Below are positions 56,475 to 64,000 of a DNA stretch of 64,000 nt, piece after piece; position 1 is the first letter of the stretch; each line of letters begins with the position of its first letter. The translations under genes and the position numbers were made by a program. Below the pieces are notes generated by a model, which was given only the letters and a program-made list of their open reading frames with translations, made no database searches and had not been told where the DNA came from. Source of the DNA: Microbacterium sp. zg-Y625 (lineage in GTDB: Bacteria; Actinomycetota; Actinomycetes; Actinomycetales; Microbacteriaceae). The DNA lies in the NCBI RefSeq assembly GCF_030246925.1, contig NZ_CP126740.1, positions 1,860,001 through 1,924,000 of the forward strand. The letters are read 5' to 3'.

Positions 56475-56584
56475 GGGTGATGGCCGATGTTCGATTGTCG
56501 GCCGCAGCCGGCGACGGCCCGCAGGCGCGACGCGCGGCCAGCATAGCGCGCGGCCGACGTCGAGAAGAACATCCCCCACTCCGC

Positions 56585-57622
56585 TCAGGCGGGCGGCGGT
56601 GCCGTCGTCTCGCGGATCGTCAACGATGTGGCCAGCTCGACGTGCCGCGAGACGGGGCGCCGGCCGTCGGCGATCGCGACGACCGTGTGGACGGCCATCC
56701 GCCCCATCTCGTCCAGATGCTGATGCACCGTCGTGAGCGGGGGCGTCGTCCAGGGTGCCTGCGGGGTGTCGTCGAAGCCGATGACGCTCAGATCGCGGGG
56801 GACGCTCACGCCGAGTTCTCGCGCCGCCGCCAGCACACCGACCGCGATCTCGTCGTCTGCCGCCATGATCGCCGTGGGCGGGAGGTCCATCCCGAGCATC
56901 GCGCGGGCATGCCGCGCTCCTGCTGCCGCATCGAACTGGTCCGCGACGACGTGCGCCGGGTCGATCTCCAGCCCCGCCGCGTCCAGCGCGGCCCGATAGC
57001 CGTACAGGCGGTCGCGCGCTGCGTCCGACGCCTCCGGGCCGCCGATCCACGCGATCCGGCGGTGACCGAGGCCGATGAGGTAGTCCGCCGCGGTGCGGGC
57101 GCCGGCCCAGTTGCTCGAGGCGACACTCACGAGCCGCTTGTGGGTGGCATCGACGGGGTCGACCATGACGAACGGGAGGCTCGCCTCGCTTGCGGCATCC
57201 AGCAGCGCGTCCGGGTGGGACAGCGTCAGCCCGACCACGCCGATCGCGCCGCTGGCGCGCTGCTCGGCGATCCAGTCGCGACCGACGGCGCGCTGACCGC
57301 GCGCGGCACGATCGGGAGGCAGGCGGGTGAGCAGGTCGAGGCGGTTCTCGGTCGCCGCGACCAGCACGCCCTGCAGCACGTTGAGGATGTACGGGGAGGC
57401 GGGGATGTCGAAGGTCACCGCGATCGTCCGCCGCGACGAGGCCGCGGGGGCGGTCGTCGGCCGATAGCCCAGTTCGGCCACGGCCGCCAGCACGATCTCC
57501 CGCGTCTCCGCGGCGACGTCGTCGCGCCCGTTGAGAGCCTTGGAGACCGTGGCCTGGGACACCCCGGCCGCCGCCGCGACGTCCGAAAGGGTCGCCCTGC
57601 GCGGCCGTGCGGAATCCGTCAT
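56585..57622 (-). CDS. LacI-family transcriptional regulator
   Basis: 345 aa. The N-terminal helix-turn-helix is ATLSDVAAAAGVSQATVSKA (about 9-28) with hinge helix LNGRDDVAAETREI. The periplasmic-binding-protein-like effector domain includes GAIGVVGLTLSHPDALLDAA, HRRIAWIGGPEASDAARDR and PTAIMAADDEIAVGVLAAAR. The ATG at 57622 gives the standard MTDSARPRRATLSDVAAAAG start. It is divergent from the GH39 gene and should repress that operon until an oligosaccharide or its breakdown product binds. Two GAAA/TTTC operators lie in the shared gap. Confidence 0.92.
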   Translation of the reverse strand: MTDSARPRRATLSDVAAAAGVSQATVSKALNGRDDVAAETREIVLAAVAELGYRPTTAPAASSRRTIAVTFDIPASPYILNVLQGVLVAATENRLDLLTRLPPDRAARGQRAVGRDWIAEQRASGAIGVVGLTLSHPDALLDAASEASLPFVMVDPVDATHKRLVSVASSNWAGARTAADYLIGLGHRRIAWIGGPEASDAARDRLYGYRAALDAAGLEIDPAHVVADQFDAAAGARHARAMLGMDLPPTAIMAADDEIAVGVLAAARELGVSVPRDLSVIGFDDTPQAPWTTPPLTTVHQHLDEMGRMAVHTVVAIADGRRPVSRHVELATSLTIRETTAPPPA

Positions 57623-57639
57623 CACCCATCTCCCCGGTC

Positions 57640-57650
57640 GAAACATTTTC
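57640..57650. promoter_or_regulatory. Candidate LacI-family operator 1
   Basis: GAAAC-ATTTTC near the LacI start: inverted GAAA / TTTC half-sites around a three-base centre, within TCGAAACATTTTCAA. It overlaps the expected LacI promoter, suggesting autoregulation. Confidence 0.45.
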
Positions 57651-57750
57651 AATCTACACGGCCCGCGTTCGCCGTTACCAAACCGTGATAAACACGCCGT
57701 CGACACGTCATTGCCCGGGCGGTACCGTGATCTCGCGCACCGAAAGGTGA

Positions 57751-57763
57751 CGAAAGACTTTCG
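57751..57763. promoter_or_regulatory. Candidate LacI-family operator 2
   Basis: CGAAAGACTTTCG is a perfect 13-base palindrome 28 bases before the GH39 start, an excellent place to block transcription of the xylosidase-transporter operon. Confidence 0.65.
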
Positions 57764-57790
57764 ATACCCAGAAGACCAAAGGAGTTCTGC

Positions 57791-59434
57791 ATGGTTCTCG
57801 ACGCGCCGGTGTCCACCGTACTGGCCGATGGCCGGGCGGCGACCGACCTGACGCTGCGTCACGTCTGGAACGAATGCGTCGGCGCCGGCCGGGCGAGCGA
57901 AGCGCTGCGAGCCGACTGGCAGGCGCACTTCCGTGAAGCCGTCGACCTCCTCGGGGTTCGGCACGTGCGCTTCCATGGACTGTTCCACGACGACATGTTC
58001 GTGTATCGCACCGAGGACGGCGGGGGCTTCGGCCCGCCCCAGCCGCTGCCGGAACCCGTCTACACGTTCTCCTACGTCGACAAGGTCTTCGACGCGATCC
58101 TCGCCACCGGTGCACGCCCCTTCGTCGAGCTGGGGTTCATGCCGCGGGCGCTCGCCACGCAGACCGAGACGCTGTTCTGGTGGAAGGCGCACTGCAGCCC
58201 GCCGAACGACATGGGGCGCTGGGTGGAGCTGGTCACGACGACCGTGCGCCATTGGATCGACCGTTACGGCATCCACGAGGTGCGCCGCTGGCCGTTCGAG
58301 GTGTGGAACGAGCCCAACCTCGTCCCCCACTTCTGGACCGGCACCCGCACGGAGTACTTCGAGCTGTACGAGGCCACGGCGAAGGCCATCAAGGAGATCG
58401 ACCCCCAGCTGCGGGTGGGCGGCCCCTCGACGAGCGTCTTCGTGCCCGATGCCCGCTACGCCGGCGAGTACCACGACCCCTCGCTCGAGGTCGCAACAGC
58501 CGAGGCGGACAGCCCCGACTCCCTCGATTGGCAGCCGGTGTGGATCCACGAGTTCCTGGCGTACTGCGCCGAGCGCGACGTCCCCCTCGACTTCCTCTCC
58601 ACTCACCTGTATCCCACCGACTATGCCGCGGATTCCACCGGTCGCGGCAAGGCGATCACGCGCCAGAGGGACGCCACCCACGTGGACCTGCAGCTGATGC
58701 GCCGGCTCATGGCAGACAGTCCTTACCCCGATGCCGAGCTGCACATCACGGAGTGGTCGACGTCCCCCTCCAGTCGCGACGCGATGCACGACACGCTCTT
58801 CGCGGCCGCCTACATCGTGCGGGCATTCCTCAAGGGCGCCTCGATGGCGGAGTCGATCTCGTACTGGACGTTCACGGACGTCTTCGAGGAGGGCGGCGGC
58901 GGCATCGGCCCCTTCCACGGCGGGTTCGGACTGATCAACGAGCAGGGGCTGCACAAGCCGACGTTCCACGCGATGGCGATGCTCAACCGCCTGGGCGACC
59001 GCGTGGTCGCCGAGACGCCCCACGGCATCATCACCCGGTCCTCGCTGACCGGCGCGGTGTCGGCGGTCTTCTACAACTACCCCGACGACATGGGGACGAC
59101 CGGCCTGGAGGCGCGTCGCACGTACGCCGACACGCGCGAGCTCGCCCGCATGGGCCCGGCCCGCCGCATCCGGCACACGCTCGAGGGCCTGCCTGCGGGG
59201 GCGCGGTTCACGCTCGAGATCGTCGACTGGGAGTCGGGCAACGTCGCCGAGGCCTGGTACGCCATGGGGGCGCCGCTGAACCTCAGCCCCGCCCAGACCG
59301 AGGAGCTCCGCGACGTCGCCGACCGGCTGCGGCGCAGCATCCTCACCGCCTCCGAAGACGGCACTCTCCGGATCGACCTCGAGCTGCCCCCGTGGGCCGT
59401 GGCCTCCCTCGCCCCTGCCCCCGACCTGCCCTGA
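57791..59434 (+). CDS. GH39 family glycosidase (beta-xylosidase-like)
   Basis: 547 aa retaining glycoside hydrolase. The acid/base is Glu174 in FEVWNEPNLVPHFW, the nucleophile Glu321 in LHITEWSTSPS; both match GH39, whose members are beta-xylosidases or iduronidases. The beta-barrel starts with LRHVWNECVGAGRASEALR and includes VRHVRFHGLFHDDMFVY. There is no signal peptide, so it would cleave short oligosaccharides after import by the transporter encoded downstream. An AAAGGAG ribosome site precedes the ATG. It is first in the operon and preceded by a palindromic operator candidate. Confidence 0.9.
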   Translation: MVLDAPVSTVLADGRAATDLTLRHVWNECVGAGRASEALRADWQAHFREAVDLLGVRHVRFHGLFHDDMFVYRTEDGGGFGPPQPLPEPVYTFSYVDKVFDAILATGARPFVELGFMPRALATQTETLFWWKAHCSPPNDMGRWVELVTTTVRHWIDRYGIHEVRRWPFEVWNEPNLVPHFWTGTRTEYFELYEATAKAIKEIDPQLRVGGPSTSVFVPDARYAGEYHDPSLEVATAEADSPDSLDWQPVWIHEFLAYCAERDVPLDFLSTHLYPTDYAADSTGRGKAITRQRDATHVDLQLMRRLMADSPYPDAELHITEWSTSPSSRDAMHDTLFAAAYIVRAFLKGASMAESISYWTFTDVFEEGGGGIGPFHGGFGLINEQGLHKPTFHAMAMLNRLGDRVVAETPHGIITRSSLTGAVSAVFYNYPDDMGTTGLEARRTYADTRELARMGPARRIRHTLEGLPAGARFTLEIVDWESGNVAEAWYAMGAPLNLSPAQTEELRDVADRLRRSILTASEDGTLRIDLELPPWAVASLAPAPDLP

Positions 59435-59455
59435 CCATCCACACGAAAGGACTCG

Positions 59456-60748
59456 ATGATGAGATTCACCCGCAAGACCGGAGCGTTCGTCGCGCTCATC
59501 GCCACCACTGCGCTCGTGACCTCCGGATGCAGCGCGGGCGGTGGCGAGGACGGCGGCGACTCGCCCGACGCCCTGACGATCGCGACCTGGGTCGACATCC
59601 CGGAGACCCTTCTCGAGCAGTTCACCGAGGAGACCGGCATCGCCGTCGAGATCAACTCCTTCGCCGACGGCGCCTCCGCCCAGACCGTGCTGCGCAATGG
59701 ACTCGGATCCAGCGGTGCGGGACTGTCCGACGTGCACCTGGTGGAGCTCGACTGGTGGACCGAGATGATGGCCGTTCCCGAGGACTGGGTGACGCTGCCG
59801 GCCGTCGAGGACCGGTGGGTCGACTGGAAGGTCTCCCAGGGCTCGGTGGGCGACGAGATCAAGGGCTACGGCATGGACATCGGTCCGCTGGCGATCGCCT
59901 ACGACTCCACCCTGATGCAGGCTGCGGGCCTGCCCGCAGACCCTGCCGGGTTCACGGAGTTCATCGGCGGCGAGGATGCCACGTGGGAATCGTTCCTCGA
60001 CGCCGGCCGGCAGTTCACCGAGGCCTCTGACGCGGCCTGGATCGACTCGACCAGCACCGCCTTCCAGGCCGCGGTCAACCAGCTGCCGAGCGCCTTCGAG
60101 GACCCCGACAGCGGCGACGCGATGCCGCTGGCCGACAACACCGACATCGAGGACCTGTTCACCCTGTTCGGCCAGGCCGCCGAAGACGGCGTCTCGGCCG
60201 GGGTCGGCATCGGGCATGCCGACTGGGACGCCGGGTTCCAGGCACGCCGGTGGGCCACGGTCATCACCCCTGCGTGGGCGACGGGCATCATCGCGGAGAA
60301 CGCAGCGGGCCTGGAGGGCTGGCAGATCGCGGAGATCTTCCCCGACGGCGGCGGCAACTGGGGCGGCTCGTTCTTCGCGGTGCCGGCCGCCGGTGACAAC
60401 ACCGAGGCGGCCACGGAGCTCGCCGACTTCCTGACCTCGCCCGAGGCGGCCGTGGAGATGTTCCTGCTGAACGGCCAGTTCCCCTCGCAGCTGGACGCCA
60501 TGGCGGACCCGACCGTCTCCGAGACGCCGAACGAGTTCTTCGGAGGCCAGGCCACCGGCGGCATCTACGCTGCCCTGGCCGAGTCGGCAGGAGACAAGGC
60601 GGCCGGCGGATACCGCGGCGTGAACTTCGCCGGCATCCAGACGCTGGTGATGGACGGCATCCGTCGCATCGAGACCGGCAACGAGGACACCTCGGCGGCG
60701 TGGAAGTCGACGGTGTCGGAGTTCGACGCCCTCGGCCTGACCGACTGA
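59456..60748 (+). CDS. Sugar ABC transporter substrate-binding lipoprotein (family 1)
   Basis: 430 aa. MMRFTRKTGAFVALIATTAL with lipobox VTSGC (Cys25) is a lipoprotein signal; a GGGEDGGDS linker follows. The mature protein has SBP_bac_1 features: LTIATWVDIPETLLEQFTEE, VHLVELDWWTEMMAV and EIFPDGGGNWGGSFFAVPAA. It would bind oligosaccharides outside the cell. Given the GH39 enzyme and LacI regulator, xylo-oligosaccharides are the best guess. Start has GAAAGGA upstream. Twenty-one bases after the GH39 stop. Confidence 0.9.
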   Translation: MMRFTRKTGAFVALIATTALVTSGCSAGGGEDGGDSPDALTIATWVDIPETLLEQFTEETGIAVEINSFADGASAQTVLRNGLGSSGAGLSDVHLVELDWWTEMMAVPEDWVTLPAVEDRWVDWKVSQGSVGDEIKGYGMDIGPLAIAYDSTLMQAAGLPADPAGFTEFIGGEDATWESFLDAGRQFTEASDAAWIDSTSTAFQAAVNQLPSAFEDPDSGDAMPLADNTDIEDLFTLFGQAAEDGVSAGVGIGHADWDAGFQARRWATVITPAWATGIIAENAAGLEGWQIAEIFPDGGGNWGGSFFAVPAAGDNTEAATELADFLTSPEAAVEMFLLNGQFPSQLDAMADPTVSETPNEFFGGQATGGIYAALAESAGDKAAGGYRGVNFAGIQTLVMDGIRRIETGNEDTSAAWKSTVSEFDALGLTD

Positions 60749-60763
60749 CCACCCCTCACCGCT

Positions 60764-60797
60764 GCCCTGGCCCGGCATCCTCACACCGGGCCAGGGC
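60764..60797 (+). terminator. Stem-loop between binding-protein and permease genes (sugar operon)
   Basis: Perfect 12-base arms (GCCCTGGCCCGG and complement) with a ten-base loop, 15 bases after the binding-protein stop. Same place as the stem-loops in the two peptide operons. Confidence 0.8.
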
Positions 60798-60837
60798 GGC
60801 ACTTCGGAATTCGACGATGAATGAAAGAGGCCGAGAC

Positions 60838-61926
60838 ATGACACCCCTCACCCCGGCGCCGCGCCGCGTCGGATTCTCCCGCAAGCTGTCGAGGTGGGAC
60901 ATCAAGGTCTCGCCCTACCTCTACATCTCGCCGTTCTTCCTCAGCTTCGCGGTCTTCGGCTTCTTCCCCATCATCTTCAACATCTGGGTCGCCCTGCACG
61001 AGTGGGACCGGCGCCTCGGCCAGGGCGAGTTCGTCGGGCTCGACAACTTCGCCTGGGTCCTCAACCAGCCGGCGTTCTGGACCTCGCTGCAGAACACGTT
61101 CTCGATCTTCGTGCTGGCGCTCGTGCCGCAGCTGATCCTGTCGCTGCTGATCGCGGCGATCCTCGATCAGAACCTGCGCACCAAGACCTTCTGGCGCATG
61201 AGCATCCTCATCCCGTTCGTGGTGATGCCCGTGGCCTCCGCGATGATCTTCTCGCAGGTCTTCGGGCAGTTCGGGCTCGTCACGCCGCTGCTGCACGACC
61301 TCGGGTGGTTCACCGACGTGGATTCCCCCTTCTTCCACAACCGCTTCCTCTCCCACGTCGCGATCGCGACGATGATCGTCTTCCGCTGGACCGGGTACAA
61401 CGCGCTGATCTTCCTCGCCGCGATGCAGGCCGTGCCGCGCGATCTGTACGAGGCGGCCACGATCGACGGCGCGGGCCGGGCGCGACAGTTCTTCTCGGTG
61501 ACGATCCCGAGCATCCGCCCCACGATGATCTTCGTCATCCTGACGATGACCATCGGCGGCCTGCAGGTCTTCGACGAGGCGCGCGTCTTCGACGGCAGCG
61601 GGAGCGGCGGCACGGGCCAGGGCGGCTCCGACGACCAGTGGCTGACCACCGTGCTGTACCTGTTCAACCTCGGCTTCGGCGACTGGCAGGACCGCATGGG
61701 CCAAGCCGCCGCCGTCGCGTGGCTCTTCGCGCTCGTGATCATCGTCTTCACCCTGCTGAACTTCTTCCTCACCCGCGCGATCGCCGACAGCGGATCCAAG
61801 CCCACGCGGGCCTCCCGCGCCGCTGCGAAGCAGCTCGCCGCGCAGGTGCGTGCCGGGGCCGACGCCCCCGCCGCCCGCGCCGCCCGCGCCGAACGCTCCA
61901 CCCTCACGGAAGGATCCCAGCGATGA
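60838..61926 (+). CDS. Sugar ABC transporter permease (MalF/UgpA type)
   Basis: 362 aa with six main membrane helices: SPYLYISPFFLSFAVFGFFP is the usual first helix. The EAA loop is YEAATIDGAGRARQFFSVTI. LPQLILSLLIAAILDQNLRT and WTGYNALIFLAAMQAVPRDL are characteristic of the CUT1 sugar family. A long polar C-terminus rich in Ala follows. ATG at 60838 is preferred over the in-frame ATG at 60817 because AGAGG stands seven bases upstream of it. It couples to the next permease by ATGA. Confidence 0.9.
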   Translation: MTPLTPAPRRVGFSRKLSRWDIKVSPYLYISPFFLSFAVFGFFPIIFNIWVALHEWDRRLGQGEFVGLDNFAWVLNQPAFWTSLQNTFSIFVLALVPQLILSLLIAAILDQNLRTKTFWRMSILIPFVVMPVASAMIFSQVFGQFGLVTPLLHDLGWFTDVDSPFFHNRFLSHVAIATMIVFRWTGYNALIFLAAMQAVPRDLYEAATIDGAGRARQFFSVTIPSIRPTMIFVILTMTIGGLQVFDEARVFDGSGSGGTGQGGSDDQWLTTVLYLFNLGFGDWQDRMGQAAAVAWLFALVIIVFTLLNFFLTRAIADSGSKPTRASRAAAKQLAAQVRAGADAPAARAARAERSTLTEGSQR

Positions 61927-62858
61927 GCACCGCGCTGATCGAGAACATCTCCGGCCCGGGGGCCAAGAAGTATGCAGAGCGGCGCGCGGCGAAGGGAAAG
62001 CCCGTCAAGCTCAGCGGGCCGAGCGACGACTCCGGCGGCCGCCGGCCCGGTTGGGTCACGTACGGGCTCCTGTCGGTGGTCGTCGTCGCGTCGATCTTCC
62101 CGCTCTACTACGCGGCGATCCTGGGCTCGTCGACGCGGCTGGAGATCGCGCAGTCGGCGCTGCCGCGTCTCGTGCCCGGCCCGAACCTCCTGGCCAACAT
62201 CGGCGCGATCATCTCGAATCACCAGATCGACTTCTGGACGTCGTTCGCCAACTCGCTCATCGTCGCCGTGCTCGTGTCGGCCGCGACCGTCTTCTTCTCG
62301 ACCCTCGCCGGGTTCGCCTTCGCCAAGCTGGGGTTCCGCGCCCGCAACGCCCTCTATGTCTTCGTGATCGCCACGCTGGCGATCCCGATGCAGCTGGGCA
62401 CCGTCCCGATGTTCATCATGATGAACGAGTTCGGGTGGATCGACTCGCTCACCGCCCTGATCGTGCCGAGTCTCGTGACGGCGTTCGGGGTGTTCTGGAT
62501 GACGCAGTACCTCAAGGAGGCGCTGCCCTACGAGCTCATCGAGGCGGCGCGCGTCGACGGCGCGACCGTCTTCCGCACGTTCTGGTCGATCGCCCTCCCG
62601 GCAGCACGGCCGGCGGCAGCCACACTGGCGCTGTTCACCTTCGTCGGCTCATGGAACGACTTCTTCTGGCCGTCGGTGGTCCTGCGCAGCCAGAAGACGC
62701 TCCCGCTCGTGATCCCGCAGCTGAGCGGGGCGTTCACGGCCGATCACGCCCTCATCATGTCGGGCGTCTTCCTCATCGCGCTGCCGCTGCTCGTCGCGTT
62801 CGTCTTCCTCGGCAGGCAGCTCGTAGCCGGTGTCATGGCCGGTGCCGTCAAGGGCTGA
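61923..62858 (+). CDS. Sugar ABC transporter permease (MalG/UgpE type)
   Basis: 311 aa. A polar N-terminus of about 40 residues is followed by YGLLSVVVVASIFPLYYAAI. The EAA loop reads IEAARVDGATVFRTFWSIAL, and GSWNDFFWPSVVLRSQKTLP is the CUT1 hallmark after helix 5. ATG overlaps the previous stop. No ATP-binding gene follows; the operon ends at the convergent MarP-like gene, so a shared ATPase (MsiK/MsmK type) encoded elsewhere must power it. Confidence 0.91.
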   Translation: MSTALIENISGPGAKKYAERRAAKGKPVKLSGPSDDSGGRRPGWVTYGLLSVVVVASIFPLYYAAILGSSTRLEIAQSALPRLVPGPNLLANIGAIISNHQIDFWTSFANSLIVAVLVSAATVFFSTLAGFAFAKLGFRARNALYVFVIATLAIPMQLGTVPMFIMMNEFGWIDSLTALIVPSLVTAFGVFWMTQYLKEALPYELIEAARVDGATVFRTFWSIALPAARPAAATLALFTFVGSWNDFFWPSVVLRSQKTLPLVIPQLSGAFTADHALIMSGVFLIALPLLVAFVFLGRQLVAGVMAGAVKG

Positions 62859-62885
62859 GGCTCGCCTCCGTGGCGGTGTCGGGCG

Positions 62886-64000
62886 TCACTGCGCGCAGGA
62901 ACCCGTCGACACCGGCTGCGTGAGTGACGGCGCCTGGGCGACGACCGGGGCGAACTCCGTCGGCGTCATGGCGTAGCCGATGTCCTCCCCCGATTCGGCG
63001 CGGGCGAACACCACGCCCACCACCTCTCCCCCGGCCGTCAGCAGCGGACCACCGGAATTGCCGGGGCGCACCGAGGCGGACAGGGCGTAGATCTCCCGCG
63101 GCGACGACGAGGTCTCGTAGATGTCGGGGACCTCCACCGCACCGACCGACAGCACCCGCGCACCGCCCATCGAGAACGGTCCGCCGAAGGGATACCCCTG
63201 CACGATCGCCTCGGCGCCGGTGGCGAGTGCGGGGGCGATCGCGAGCGGCGCCACCTCGATGTCGGGGACGGCGATGACGGCGAGGTCGTCCACCGCGTCG
63301 AAGTACACCACGCGCCCCTGCCGGGCGGTGCCGTCCGGCAGCTCCACCACGGGGTCGGTGACGCCTGCGACGACGTGCGCGTTCGTCACGATGCGGTCGT
63401 CCGCGGCGACGAAGCCCGTGCCCGTCGAGCTGGTGCCGCACGCGTACGCCACCCCCGAAATGCGGGCGACCGCCTGCGCCGCGGCCTGCAGCTGCGGATC
63501 GTCCAGCGCGACCTCGGGCGCGGGCGCGCCGGGATCGAGCACGACCCCCGGGCCGAACAGGTCGCCGAGGCGAGGCAGCCCCTCCTCCAGGAACGCGCCG
63601 CGCACCTGGGCGAGTGCGGCATCCACCGTCGGCGGGGTCAGCGTGTCGATCGTGCGCACGAGTCGCGACGACGACACCGCCGTCGAGAGCAGTGGATTGC
63701 CCGCAACCACCACGGTCTGGGCGACGAGCGAGACCGCGAGCGCCCCGACCACCACGCTCAGGGCGCCGCCGAGCAGGCGCTCGAGCCATCCGAGCCGTAT
63801 TCGGTCGACTCCCCGGCGTGCGACGGAGCCGACCGCCGAGCCCAGTCCCGCAGCGAGCCCCACGATGAAGAGTGTCCCGACCACGACGACGACGCTGCGC
63901 CATCCGGGCGAGGGGAGGACGTCGCTGAGCGCGGGAAGCGCCATCGGCACCACCCAGTAGGCCACGAGCGCCCCGACGACCAGGCCGACGAAGGCGCCGA
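62886..64000 (-). CDS. MarP-like membrane-anchored serine protease (5' end outside window)
   Basis: At least 371 aa seen; the start lies beyond the right edge. The visible N-terminus (GAFVGLVVGALVAYWVVPMA, then further helices VVVVGTLFIVGLAAGLGSAV and ALSVVVGALAVSLVAQTVVV) belongs to a CvpA-like membrane domain. The external trypsin-like domain has the triad His in IVTNAHVVAG, Asp in DAVDDLAVIAVP and Ser in RPGNSGGPLL; CGTSSTGTGF and the terminal TGSCAQ hold two Cys that may pair. MarP protects the mycobacterial envelope against acid and oxidative stress. Convergent with the sugar permease. Confidence 0.9.
   Translation of the reverse strand, partial: GAFVGLVVGALVAYWVVPMALPALSDVLPSPGWRSVVVVVGTLFIVGLAAGLGSAVGSVARRGVDRIRLGWLERLLGGALSVVVGALAVSLVAQTVVVAGNPLLSTAVSSSRLVRTIDTLTPPTVDAALAQVRGAFLEEGLPRLGDLFGPGVVLDPGAPAPEVALDDPQLQAAAQAVARISGVAYACGTSSTGTGFVAADDRIVTNAHVVAGVTDPVVELPDGTARQGRVVYFDAVDDLAVIAVPDIEVAPLAIAPALATGAEAIVQGYPFGGPFSMGGARVLSVGAVEVPDIYETSSSPREIYALSASVRPGNSGGPLLTAGGEVVGVVFARAESGEDIGYAMTPTEFAPVVAQAPSLTQPVSTGSCAQ

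Noticed and set aside
57623..60844. Minus-strand open frame continuing upstream of the LacI gene across the GH39 and transporter genes
   Set aside because: The LacI family start is clear at 57622, and the upstream translation has no LacI similarity; it is the antisense of genes with strong motifs.

Overview
The window is about 64 kb of a high-GC actinobacterial chromosome. GTG starts are common, four-base stop/start overlaps link many genes, and gene content and order match the Microbacteriaceae (a Microbacterium-like organism is my inference). Nearly all of it is single-copy housekeeping and nutrient-uptake genes. I see no rRNA, tRNA, CRISPR array, prophage or transposase. Several blocks keep an order that, from memory, is shared with mycobacteria: uvrD2-nudC-adnB-adnA through a DUF3107 gene, a ferritin-like gene and a DEAD-box helicase; and MgtE/CBS-DUF1003-mrp-tatB-O-methyltransferase.

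Layout. 1-9.3 kb: DNA repair (uvrD2, partial; adnAB) with nudC and a pseudokinase-like phosphotransferase. 9.4-12.3 kb: DUF3107, a small membrane protein, a ferritin-like protein and an RNA helicase. 12.3-20.7 kb: sugar kinase, PHP phosphoesterase, membrane-anchored EEP phosphatase, Xaa-Pro aminopeptidase, a gamma-glutamyltransferase-like protein, a DUF222-HNH protein and an alpha/beta hydrolase. 20.7-25.8 kb: stress-protein-like membrane protein, MgtE-N/CBS, DUF1003, Mrp, TatB, O-methyltransferase, DUF3117. 25.9-37.1 kb: a PIG-V-like mannosyltransferase, lysine biosynthesis (dapE, dapD, dapC), lactate permease, citrate synthase, and an apparent typA-azlC-azlD-membrane protein-fdxA-dapC transcription unit. 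37.3-49.5 kb: two complete peptide-type ABC importers in tandem with identical gene order, separated by a PH-domain membrane protein. 49.6-51.8 kb: a CPBP protease and an orphan AbiEi/DUF559-like gene bracketed by two copies of a 67-bp palindromic repeat. 51.8-56.5 kb: glycine cleavage genes gcvT-gcvH-gcvP behind a glycine riboswitch. 56.6-62.9 kb: a LacI regulator divergent from a GH39 glycosidase and a sugar ABC importer without its own ATPase. 62.9-64 kb: a MarP-like membrane serine protease cut by the window edge.

The least ordinary signals are the repeat pair that supplies the end of a coding sequence, a recurrent -10 hexamer exactly six bases before start codons (leaderless transcription), strong stem-loops between the binding-protein and first permease genes of all three ABC operons, loss of catalytic residues in the phosphotransferase and of motor motifs in AdnA, and a peptide permease enlarged by extra membrane segments. 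I did not find a clearly new multi-gene system; the repeat-bracketed AbiEi-like locus is the best candidate for follow-up.
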